From Pyrus communis (Eukaryota; Streptophyta; Magnoliopsida; Rosales; Rosaceae), in NCBI RefSeq assembly GCF_963583255.1, contig NC_084813.1, positions 1,303,001-1,367,000 of the forward strand: a stretch of 64,000 bases of DNA, in the 5' to 3' direction. The notes under the pieces were generated by a model. It worked only from the letters and a program-made list of their open reading frames with translations. It searched no databases and was not told the origin of the DNA. Positions 55,183 to 64,000 of this stretch are shown here, in pieces (positions within the stretch are counted from its first letter, which is position 1; every line of letters begins with the position of its first letter). A program made the translations under genes and the position numbers.

Positions 55183-55350
55183 GAGTAATTTTAGGTAAAT
55201 CAATTTGGTAGACCATATTTGTAAATCATGTGATGTGTAACTAATAAGAAATAAGCATGTTAATAAACACTTAATAATAATTCAATCATCAACAACCGTA
55301 TCATATAATTTACAAAATATAAATATAAATCGATAGTTTCTCTAGCAATA
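55183..55350. mobile_element. MITE, family M1
   Basis: Interior words 'aaatcatgtgatgtgtaac', 'aagaaataagcatgtta' and 'caatcatcaacaacc' match the 59.5 kb copy closely. Ends are diverged. It lies about 200 bases downstream of the aspartic protease stop codon. Confidence 0.7.
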
Positions 55351-55544
55351 TTGTATATTTATATATAGGGCATGCAATAATATACATACAAGAGACTGCG
55401 AACCCTCCAGACATTGATACCACTGACTACTGCATGGCAAGTTGCAACTAGTTGACCTCTTTGTCCTCTAACGTGTTGAAACACCCGTGCAGTAACTTGT
55501 GCAGCAGCCACCATATCATAAATATCGTCACTATATATCCATAC

Positions 55545-56972
55545 TCATGATCTACTACAATCGGCCCTACCGAACCCAACTCTACGATTTGCCAGATCAA
55601 ACTCAACCCATTGATTCCTCTGATGAAAATTTCCGATTATATTGCTCGCGGCACCAAGCATGTTGGACTGTCCGATTGCCACGCACCGGACTCCGCCCCC
55701 TACATCGGCAAGAATTTGTTCTTTCGGCGTCACAATCTCCGCACCTTTACCAAACACAAACGCCATGTCCCCTATCAACCGTCCGATCTCCACACCATCG
55801 CCATCAAAACACATGTCGGACACACCTGCGTACACGTAGCCCTTTTTTAACTTTGGTCCCGCCAATCTCACAATCTCTTCCCTCACCTTACTATACGCCT
55901 CGTCCACAAAATAAGTGAACTCGGACCCTGAATCAATCATGGTCTGACCCGCCCCGCTCGCATCGGGTCGGAACACAGAGGGTTGAATTTTCAACATTTT
56001 CCCTCCAACTCTTATCCCCACCATTACAACTGTATAGGCAAGGGGGTCCAAATTCGGCATGCGCTGACTTTGACTAAAGGTCAAAAGGTCAACATATTGG
56101 AATCCCGCAGAGTTCGGGTTATGCCCCAAGTAGAAACTCCCGGTCGGCATATTGGACCCGGTTTGAGCCGGTCGGTTGGGTACGCAATAGGAGAACTTGG
56201 TAATTTTAGCTTGGGAAGCAAATGATAGCCTTCCAAGATTCATACCCAAAATACCCTTGGTGTCACTGGTGTCCTTGGCACAACCAAGAGTCAAGGGAAG
56301 GGTACTTACGGAACGAGAAAGGGTAAATTTTTCTCGGACGAGATTGCCCTCAGCGAGAGTTCCGTCGGCATAGAAGTAGGAGTAGTGGCAGAGGCTGTTT
56401 TGGTCACATGAGGTTGGGAGGGTGAAATCGGGAACCCGGGGTTTGCAAATAGGGTGAGTGCAAGGCAAAACAGAGAAGGTGGAAGAGAGAGAAGGGTCAA
56501 ACGATGCCGTGGGAGGAGGTCGAGGGCGTGGTTTGGGGGTCGTGTTGTGGCACTGTATCCACGAGAGTTGGCTTCCGGTGTCCAAAACCATCTGTTGGGT
56601 CTGCGGAGGAGTTCCGATGGGGAGAGAAACGATGAGAGCCATCGAATACTTGAACGAAAGCTTGTAGTTGTACGACGGTGTTTTTTTTGTAGCACCACCA
56701 GCAGTAGCAGCAGTAGTAGTAGGTCTTGATCTAGGGTTTTGCTTGGAGTTTGAAACGACAGAGGCATGGAAAGTTTTGGACGTGTTTGGATTTGCAGAGA
56801 GAGAAAGTGGAGAAGTAGTGAGAGGGAAAGAGAGAGAAAAAGCACTAGTGTCGTTCTTCAAATTGTTTTGGAGCTTGTACTGATCTTTCGGAATCGAAAC
56901 CGAAAGAGAAGGAGAGACGAGAAAGAAGAAGATGAGAAGATTTAAGAACATGGTTTTGGGAGAGAGATGCAT
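55545..56972 (-). CDS. PCS1: PCS1-like aspartic protease (A1 family)
   Basis: Intronless, 475 residues. Pepsin-like endopeptidase of the plant atypical/nucellin-like group; Arabidopsis PCS1 promotes cell survival in reproductive and embryonic tissue and acts in the secretory system. Residues 1-25 form a signal peptide (MHLSPKTMFLNLLIFFFLVS). After a Ser/Thr-rich propeptide (about 26-100) come the catalytic domain with the first motif DTGSQLSW (Asp131), the flap region YADGT (Tyr201), a cysteine cluster (CTHPIC, SLCHYSYF), and the second motif DSGSEFTY (Asp347). The C-terminus ends IIGNFHQRNQWVEFD then LANRRVGFGRADCS. Both catalytic aspartates are present, and there is no plant-specific insert as in phytepsins. 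Length is close to Arabidopsis PCS1 with a longer propeptide. The start is supported by the TATA box upstream. Confidence 0.93.
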   Translation of the reverse strand: MHLSPKTMFLNLLIFFFLVSPSLSVSIPKDQYKLQNNLKNDTSAFSLSFPLTTSPLSLSANPNTSKTFHASVVSNSKQNPRSRPTTTAATAGGATKKTPSYNYKLSFKYSMALIVSLPIGTPPQTQQMVLDTGSQLSWIQCHNTTPKPRPRPPPTASFDPSLSSTFSVLPCTHPICKPRVPDFTLPTSCDQNSLCHYSYFYADGTLAEGNLVREKFTLSRSVSTLPLTLGCAKDTSDTKGILGMNLGRLSFASQAKITKFSYCVPNRPAQTGSNMPTGSFYLGHNPNSAGFQYVDLLTFSQSQRMPNLDPLAYTVVMVGIRVGGKMLKIQPSVFRPDASGAGQTMIDSGSEFTYFVDEAYSKVREEIVRLAGPKLKKGYVYAGVSDMCFDGDGVEIGRLIGDMAFVFGKGAEIVTPKEQILADVGGGVRCVAIGQSNMLGAASNIIGNFHQRNQWVEFDLANRRVGFGRADCSRS

Positions 56973-57093
56973 TATTACAAGCTAGCAAGCTAGGCTACTT
57001 AGTGATTGATTTACAAAAGCACACACAAAGAAGAGAGAAATGAGGATGTGTGGGTGGGTTTCTCGGTACAGTGGGGTTGTGGAGGTGGGGTAG

Positions 57094-57101
57094 TATTTAT
57101 A
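57094..57101 (-). promoter_or_regulatory. TATA box of the PCS1-like gene
   Basis: TATAAATA read on the minus strand, about 120 bases before the start codon, leaving a leader of roughly 90 bases. Upstream sequence to 57591 has no recognised gene. Confidence 0.7.
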
Positions 57102-57591
57102 CCATCGGAATTATGGGGTGGAAAGAGAAAAGAAACGAAAGGAAAAAAGTAAAGGAACAAACAAAGATAGGAGAAGCCAAAAGCGCAGAAGATAACGCGT
57201 TTTTGTTAGTAGAGTAGTTAAAGAGTAGGGATCATATTCCACTGTTTGATGTATAAAATTGAAAGGGGCATGGGTGATGGTGAGTGGGGAACGATCGATG
57301 GAAGTGTCCAGATGTCCACACATTTACGTGCTGCACAGAAATTACAGTACGTAAATATGGGCTTTTTGCCTTGTTTATATATATGTAGATATATTGGATG
57401 ACAACGTTTGCCGGATGACCAATGCATCCACCAATGCAAATGGCCGGTGCACCACGCGTTGGTGACACTAGAGAAAGAGACAGAGGGAGGGTTATTTTTA
57501 CTTGATTAAAATCGGTATTCTATAATAATTTACATTACAAGGAGAGTGAAACGTTTGAATCTAGAAAACCGTGAAGAAAACCCTAATTACC

Positions 57592-57731
57592 GAGAGATTT
57601 TTGGTGTGTTGGAAACACGGCCTGGTACACCAAGTGTTAGAATACAAGTGATTGGATTTCAAATATCCAACCACTTGTAGTATGACACTTGATATATCAA
57701 ATCGTATTTCCTCTACATTGAAAAATTTCTC
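57592..57731. mobile_element. Mutator-type MITE with 9-bp target duplication
   Basis: Ends GAGAGATTTTTGG and TTGAAAAATTTCTC. Perfect 9-bp duplication CTAATTACC at 57583-57591 and 57732-57740. Length 140 bp. Shares ends and target-site size with the element at 36909-37083, but its interior differs. Confidence 0.9.
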
Positions 57732-57740
57732 CTAATTACC

Positions 57741-59490
57741 AGGGCATTTACCACTTGTGACCGTTTGGTTTTACTGGACATCCTATTATTTGGAAGACTA
57801 GTTAACGTTTTTTCTAACTACTTTGGGGAGTAATTTGGATGATTACGTACCTATTCGAGGTGACAGTAGTTTTTTTTTTTTTTTTTTCTCTCCCTTTATT
57901 TGCACCACTCCCATGTATTTGCTAATGTGTGGAGAGATGTGATCAGAGGCAGAAGATATGCGGAGTTTTGGGAATGAAAATAAAGCCATCACCAATCAAC
58001 TTCCGAGCCGATATTAACCCCATTAGCTAAATATGATCTCTCTAACATTATCGTTTTAGACAATATGATGATGAGCGAAATCTAGCTAACACCGTTTTTT
58101 ATTTAAAAAAAGTGTGTGTCCATGGAAACACATGCTTTGGACCAAGTAAAACTTTCTCATAGGGACGATTATTTAATTTGTGTTTACTAGGGGAACGAGA
58201 GAATACCTGGTGCCGTGGCGTTATCATATGACTAATCAACCTACTATTGAACCATTAGAAAATAAAATGTTGCATGGTAGGTGTCGGATCTCAACATATC
58301 TAACTCCTGGAACAAGATTACTACGTGACTCAAGGGTTATGCGTGTAGGATTAGATTGGTTTAAGAAATTAAGAGACAGAAATATGCTTACCTGAGAGCT
58401 AATAATAATGTTGCATCTAGCTACCCTAAAAAAATAGAATAAGATTTCATCTACTGCCTCTAAAAATGCAAAATTCTACAATGCATCGGTGTATGGGATG
58501 CATCAGTGCATTGGACAGTTAAATTTACATAATTGAATTTTGACAATTATAATCAAACAGCTCAAGCACTTGTGCATCACATATGCTAGTGCATTGAAGC
58601 GGATGTACAATGAGACCAAAGTGCTTCCATGACCTCCCGGAGTTTGGAAATCTAGACTTTTAACACTAAGACCCTAAATGTTTGAATTTTGAATCTGCCA
58701 TTGTTGGTGTATATTATAGAAAAACCTTGCATCTACTTAACCTGTGTCAATTGTCAAGTCAAATCGAATATTAGAGGTTATATTGGTTTAAGCAATGTGC
58801 CTTATCTTGTTAAACGCAATAGTGCCATATTAATACCATATGTTAATATATAGTAGTTGTATGATGCAATCAACAATAATGTTGGAAAAAAGAATATGTA
58901 TACATATGTGGCAACCGGCAAGCCAAAGCACTGATTAAGAATAAACAAATAGATGATAGAACGGCGAATGCAGCGCCTTAACTATTTGATTAGTATTGTG
59001 CAGGATTAGGCATCATACCAATACCTAATAAACTATTTGCTCTATCATCATTAAAATTGTGCTCTTTGCATCAATTTGATACTTAGAACTGATGTAGTAT
59101 TGTTCACCAATATGATGTAAAACAAATGGTCGAATAGATTGAAGAGAAAATGGACCGTAGAAAGATAAAAAGACGCAGTGAGAGTTTACATATTTCACGT
59201 CCGAGCTCAGATTTAGGCTGTTGATACCTTTTCGAATAGGGAATAACGCCACGATTCAAACTTACTACTTTGTTGTGACATAAGATGATTTTTAGCCATA
59301 TGAGGTCATTTTAGCCTCCAAAATGCAGTTTAATTTATATAGTAATAATTAAATCTTTCAAATTTCGTTGGATTAATTTTCATTAATGTCGTTTTAATTA
59401 CCATAGTCCTTTGAGTTGTTCCAGGGAATTGTAATCTGTTTATTTAAATCATTGGTTGTTTCATTGTAATCATCACTCAAGAATTAATCA
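57741..59490. other. Intergenic, no gene recognised
   Basis: A 71-codon open frame at 58180-58395 (+) lacks any motif I recognise. Long T run at 57871-57887. The remainder is AT-rich. Nothing else supported. Confidence 0.45.
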
Positions 59491-59664
59491 AAGGATAATG
59501 CTAGGCAAACTAATTTTTAAACCAAATTTGCAAATCATATGATGTGTCACCAATAAGAAATAAACACGTTAATCAACACTTAAGTAATAATTCAATCATC
59601 AACAACCACATCATTTGACTTACAAAATTTTGTTTAAAAATTTGGTCTCTCTAACATTACCCTT
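59491..59664. mobile_element. MITE, family M1, best-preserved copy
   Basis: Ends AAGGATAATGCTAGGCAAAC and, in reverse complement from the right, AAGGGTAATGTTAGAGAGAC. AATCA lies directly outside both ends. Length 174 bp. This copy defines the family found at 8.26, 52.7 and 55.2 kb. Confidence 0.82.
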
Positions 59665-60830
59665 AATCAAATACAACTTTTGGGATATCTTTAAAAATCT
59701 GGTGTACTCAAGAACTAGTTATTCAAAGACTTCCGATGGTAACCCTTTATTAGCTTCGTAGTGCGTCACAATAACATCGATCGTTTACAAGTTTACAACA
59801 TACGTACAACAAATGTGTAAACTTATCCGTTACTTTTAAATTTATTCACACAACATTACTACACTCGTCAAACTTACCAATCAAATTTTGTTCCCCCATA
59901 TCACATCACAATATATGTTCATTTAAATTTGGAAAAGTTTTTCATCAGATATTATTTATACTACATAAGGGCCATACTTCATGTACTAAAGCATCAGTCA
60001 TGGTGAGAAAATTTGGTGACTATGATATGCGAAGTTAAACAGGAACGTACATATGCTGCTTAACGAAGTTAAATTTAGTGTAGCTAGTCTCCTGGTTACT
60101 GAGAAACACTCCATTCCAAGAATCAAATACTTGACAAACTGTAGGAATTAAAAAAAGTCTCAAGAGTGGGACTATATATCCATAGACTCTCCACCCCTTC
60201 ATGTTTTTGGCACAATTTTTGTGCCAACATTATAAAACATTGTGTATAAAACAACGGAAAGTCCTTAGGGAGTCCCACTTTGAGAGAGTCACCGCACGTC
60301 GAGTATAATAACAGTCCATTTCATGAATGTTTTTGTTCAAAACGGTCTAAAAACATAAATGTTTTTTGCTATCCAATTGAGAAGCTATAAATAACGGTCA
60401 ATCAATACAGAAGAAATTACTCAACGTGAAGATGATGTCTTTAACTGAAGCACTTTTACTCTATAAGTAAAATATAAAACATGCTTCAAGCCTTCAACAA
60501 TTTTAACCAGATTTGAGCAGCAAGCAATGCAGGTTCTGAAGAGCTTCAGGCTTTCAGCACTATAGCGGTTTGGTCAGAGAGCTTTTTCTCGTTCAATTTT
60601 TTCTGCAAGACAGTAACAAAACTATCCAGTAAACTCAATAAGCTAAAGCACATACCATGGAAAACATTAATCAAAGTGGATATATTGGTTTGGCCAACTA
60701 AATGTTTTGGGAAAAAAGCATATATCACACAAGTACTAGTGCATCAACTGTGCTCTTCCATTCGCAATAGAATCAGCAAACAACCTTGACGTCAGTGGAA
60801 CATGAAAGATTTGCTTGGGCTTCTAATTAC
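59665..60830. other. Intergenic, no gene recognised
   Basis: AT-rich spacer. A short minus-strand frame at 60546-60728 (ends LSDQTAIVLKA) has no supporting splice signals. No repeat family recognised. Confidence 0.45.
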
Positions 60831-61601
60831 TGTTGGAGAACAATTCAGAAATAAACAAAAATAACGGAAATAAACAGAACTTGAAATTCTAATATTTTAT
60901 TTACCAAATATACTTGATGTGCAGAATGAAATTATACAATAAATACATAACTTGATTACAGAAGGTAGAGGCTAGCGTAAAAGTTATGTCATTCGAACAG
61001 TATTTTCGTCCCACTCTTGTGCTTGTGGTTCTACAACGTCTGCTCGACCAGGATACAACTACCTAATTCTACAACCCGCACTGGATTATAGAACTCTAGC
61101 GAATTGCTTTGTGTGTTTACTCTCTGGAAATTTTGTACGAAAGATAAGAAGGAAGAAAAGATGATTCTCACTTGGATACTGTGATTGCAGATATATAGGC
61201 TATTTCACACCCTTTCAAATACCTGTTTAGTGTATTTGAAAGCACACAACTCTTTCTAATAGCTGTATCTTTTAATCAAAAAGTACAACTCTTTCTAATA
61301 GCTGTGTCTTTTAATTAAAACGTTTTTTAATTAATAAATTAATTAAAAAACTTAATCCGAAAATTAAAATTAATGAATCTGATTAATTTTAAATTCCAAG
61401 GCCCCTTGATTAATTAATATTAATTGTATTTAGGCTATATTATATTCAAGCCTAATCCACACAACCATAAGGCCCAAGCCTTCAATCCATTTCCAAATGG
61501 TCCAAGTTCTAATTACTAAGAAAAAAGGAATAAGCCTATATAAAGGCTAGTGAAAAAATACTGTTGACCAATGTGGGACAAGAGGGTCTCAAACTCCAAC
61601 A
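60831..61601 (-). mobile_element. Solo LTR (Copia-like)
   Basis: Begins TGTTGGAG and ends CTCCAACA, with a perfect 5-bp target duplication ATTAC at 60826-60830 and 61602-61606. Length 771 bp, no internal region. Read on the minus strand the 5' part has 'ttgtcccacattgg', common near the start of plant Copia LTRs, which suggests this orientation. It lies 158 bases beyond the NLR stop codon and may supply 3' end signals to that gene. Confidence 0.9.
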
Positions 61602-61759
61602 ATTACCTTATCATCATGGCGTGTGTCGACGATTGAAATTCATGCTTCCCTTCACCGGAATTTTATATCTGTATATTGAGATTAGTGATCTATATATTTG
61701 TACGACAAAAGAAATCAACTACTGTACTGTAATGTTGAAACATAGATAACAAAAATGAA

Positions 61760-63578
61760 TTAATTGAAGAAGTTGGCTTGGTTATGATACATACCAAGTG
61801 ATGAGAGAAACTCCTCACTGGCTGGTCCAAAATCAAGGGAAGGCACATGTTGGATTTTGTAGAAATCTGCTCCTCCTTTCTCAAGTCCACCGTAGAATGC
61901 TTTTGACATCCCAGTGATGGCTAATTCCCTGAGGGTTGTAATGTACCTCAGCCCATCGGGAACTTTCTTCAAGCCTCCACAGTGCTCAATATACAATCGG
62001 CGAAGACAAGGCATGGCTCCTTCATCCACCATCCACTCCTCTATTTCGTGCATCCTGCGAAGTGAAAGAAATTCAAGACGAGGAAAGCCTCCAGCAGAGC
62101 ATTTCAATGTCTTTGTGTTCATCTCAAAAGTACTCTGGCTAAGGCGTAGAACTCTTAAGTTTTGCAGCCTCTCTAGAATTGTAATCTGGTCTTCCTTGAG
62201 ATGAGTCGCAAATAATGATAACTTGATGAGGTTTGGATAGCACTGGAGGTCATTTGGTAGCTCTGTGGTTAGCCCATGCAGACGCAACTTGCATACCTGA
62301 GGACAACTTGACACTATCATTGATATAACTCTCGAGTCCTGCACACGCAAGTTACGCACAGATAAGGACTGAAGATGGTTGAATTTGAGGCTTGTAGACT
62401 TGAAGATTTTCTCCAGATTTCTCAAATCACATTCGTACACATCTATAAACAGTGTCCTAAGACTTGTCAAATCAGCAAGTTCATTCAAATCAGAATCGCG
62501 AGTTGAAACATATTTTAACGTCTGCAAATTGCGAAGAGGAGCCAATCTTAGTTTGCCATTATCACTTATACTGTATTTCAAGGGTAAATATAAGTGTCTC
62601 AGTTGGTCCATCGTCCAGATAACATTTGGGATAACTGCTGAACCATAAAAGCGTAAATCTAGAGTAACAGATTACTTATGGATGATGGCAACCGTCTTAT
62701 ATTACTCTCGAATAAACTTATAAACCTTAAGTGGATTAGGCTCCCAATATCCTTCGATAGCTCTACTTCTCTTGTCATGTTTTCCAACTTTAAAACTCTA
62801 AGCAGTTTGAAGTCCTTGAAAATTGGCCGTAGTAACTTTATATTTCTTGGTGTCCAGTCAACCGGGGTAAAGTATGACAAAGACCTGATGTGAACATTAC
62901 TTTCATCTCTTGATGGAACCAGTTTATCACCACTCCCCTCCAAATAGACTGCAAGTCTTCTAACTTTACCCATTGACGCAACCTTGGTTACTGTGGAAGA
63001 AGAAAAAAGATGCATTGCCTCATTTCTGTGCGAAAAATTCACAATCTGGAGAAAGTTTTCCTCGCCCGTCTTTAACAAGCACAAGTCTCGCATAAGATCA
63101 TGAAGGTGGCAAGTTTTGATCTTTCTAATCGAACCTTGGTCTCCAACTTGAACCATACACCTTTCCACCAATTCATTCAAGCAGCTGTATGATACATCCT
63201 CCATCGTTTCCAATGAACCTGCAGGTCTTAGCTGTGTGAAAGGTACAAGACCTTCTGCCATCCATAATTGAGTTAGTCTTTTCACTGGTATGGATGAATC
63301 CTCGGGAAAATGAGCCAAATATAGAAAGCATAGTTTCAAGTAATACGGTAAATCATCATAACTCAATTTCAAGACCCACAGTGAACCAGCGTATTCCTCT
63401 TCGTGACCTTCACCTCTCCTTATGTATTCTTCAGCATTTTTTAACATCATATCCCATTCATTCTCTGTGTCTTTTCTAACTAGTAGTCCTGCAAGCACAG
63501 TGATGGCTAATGGGAGACCTCCACAGTGTTGAAGCATCTTCTTTCCTAATTCTTTCTTCTTAGCATAACTTCTAGAGT
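61760..63578 (-). pseudogene. NLR (CC-NB-LRR) 3' portion with LRR frameshift
   Basis: Intracellular immune receptor. The exon begins after an acceptor at 63579-63581 (tttttcag|actctag). The frame holds the end of the NB-ARC domain: GGLPLA, the RNBS-D-like CFLYLAHFPED typical of non-TIR NLRs, and HLHDLMRD in the MHD position (Leu replaces Met). LRRs then start near LLRVLKLENM and RFISLFESNI. The frame stops at 62659-62661 after SSISNLL. It resumes in another phase at once (…LDLRFYGSAVIPNVIW, then MDQLRHLYLPLKYS) and runs through LRRs to a normal stop at 61760. A deletion of about 10 bases around 62658 would explain this. P-loop, kinase-2 and coiled coil would be in exons beyond 64000. If real and not an assembly error, the product loses about half of its LRR domain. 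Confidence 0.85.
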
Positions 63579-64000
63579 CTGAAAAAATAAAAAACTTAAT
63601 TAACAACACTTAGAAAATCAGTCATTAATTGTAGAAAGACAAAAAGTGTAAACAATTATCAATATTTTGACAAATGACAATACATTATGAACTTTTGTTT
63701 TCGGGATCTTATTGTAAGTTATACAGATCGAGGAAGCAAGTCACAAAAGAGGAGAAAAGAAAAAGTTGGAATCGGGAGAGTTCTTATAGCATTGTCTTGG
63801 AGAAATTTGTACAAGTAAATGTGAAAAACTAGGAATAAATCAAATAATAGCTTACTGCAAGCAATTAGCCTAATTATAAACCATCAAACAATCAATCTAA
63901 CAGTAGTTAAATAGAATGAAATCGGTATCAATTGATATCTTTAACAAAACTGAATGTCAAATGCATCCTGTTTTCTAGAGTTCAATTTTCATTTCCTGAG
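63579..64000. other. Intron of the NLR gene, open at window edge
   Basis: No coding frame is present and the sequence is AT-rich, as expected for the intron preceding the 63578 exon. The donor and upstream NB-ARC/CC exons are not in the window, so the gene may be 5'-complete or truncated. Confidence 0.6.

Noticed and set aside
56306..56845. 179-codon minus-strand frame within the aspartic protease
   Set aside because: An alternative frame of the PCS1-like coding sequence with low-complexity Leu/Arg/Ser content.
58180..58395. 71-codon open frame as a gene
   Set aside because: No recognisable motif, no splice sites and no promoter; it remains unexplained but unsupported.
1..64000. tRNA, snoRNA or other structured RNA genes
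   Set aside because: Box A/B-like pairs seen (8.3, 14.5, 53.35 kb) lack a cloverleaf and fit SINEs; no other RNA gene signal could be supported by eye.

Overview
The window is eukaryotic plant DNA from a eudicot nuclear genome. The evidence is AT-rich intergenic sequence, GT-AG introns, plant-specific families (cytosolic glutamine synthetase, a P-class PPR protein, a PCS1-type aspartic protease, a CC-type NLR) and dense MITEs, SINEs and LTR remnants. A Cassandra element (an LTR retrotransposon carrying a 5S rRNA-like sequence) and the overall repeat style fit Rosaceae, probably the apple/pear group. That assignment is inference; no species can be read from the sequence.

Layout. 1-11 kb holds no recognisable gene: a triplicated repeat, a 1-1.6 kb tandem duplication broken by a hAT-type element, a SINE nested in a MITE, and an LTR-like fragment. 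11.3-14.1 kb is a complete nine-exon cytosolic glutamine synthetase gene (+). 15.5-22.3 kb is a two-unit direct tandem duplication. Each unit carries a plant gene of unknown function (-) and a copy of the last exon of an 18-exon TPR gene that runs leftwards from 30.27 kb. That TPR gene shares a 229-bp head-to-head promoter with an intronless PPR gene (30.5-32.3 kb, +). A small HSP20-like gene follows (33.3-33.9 kb, +). 34-39 kb is a patchwork of duplicated segments and MITEs ending in a secreted Gly/His-rich protein gene (38.9-39.5 kb, +). 40-42.3 kb is a decayed LTR retrotransposon split by the Cassandra element. 43.5-45.3 kb is a three-exon CMC2 gene for cytochrome-oxidase assembly (-), and its first exon and promoter recur as a broken copy at 48.2-48.65 kb. 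46-48.1 kb contains a long foldback element and an unexplained TATA-to-poly(A) unit. 49-55 kb is repeat-rich and geneless. 55.5-57.0 kb is an intronless PCS1-like aspartic protease gene (-). 57-61.6 kb is repeats and a solo LTR with a perfect 5-bp target duplication. 61.8-63.6 kb is the 3' part of an NLR gene (-), with a frameshift in the LRR region and its 5' exons beyond the window edge.

The genes do not form a pathway; this is an ordinary gene-plus-repeat plant interval. The most interesting structure is local duplication that re-uses gene parts: an extra intact terminal exon for the TPR gene with another gene lying between the two copies, a duplicated promoter with no gene behind it, a duplicated 3' flank carrying a long hairpin, and a duplicated CMC2 first exon. 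Several insertions can be proven because a paralogous copy preserves the empty site. I found no system that I can honestly call a new mechanism.
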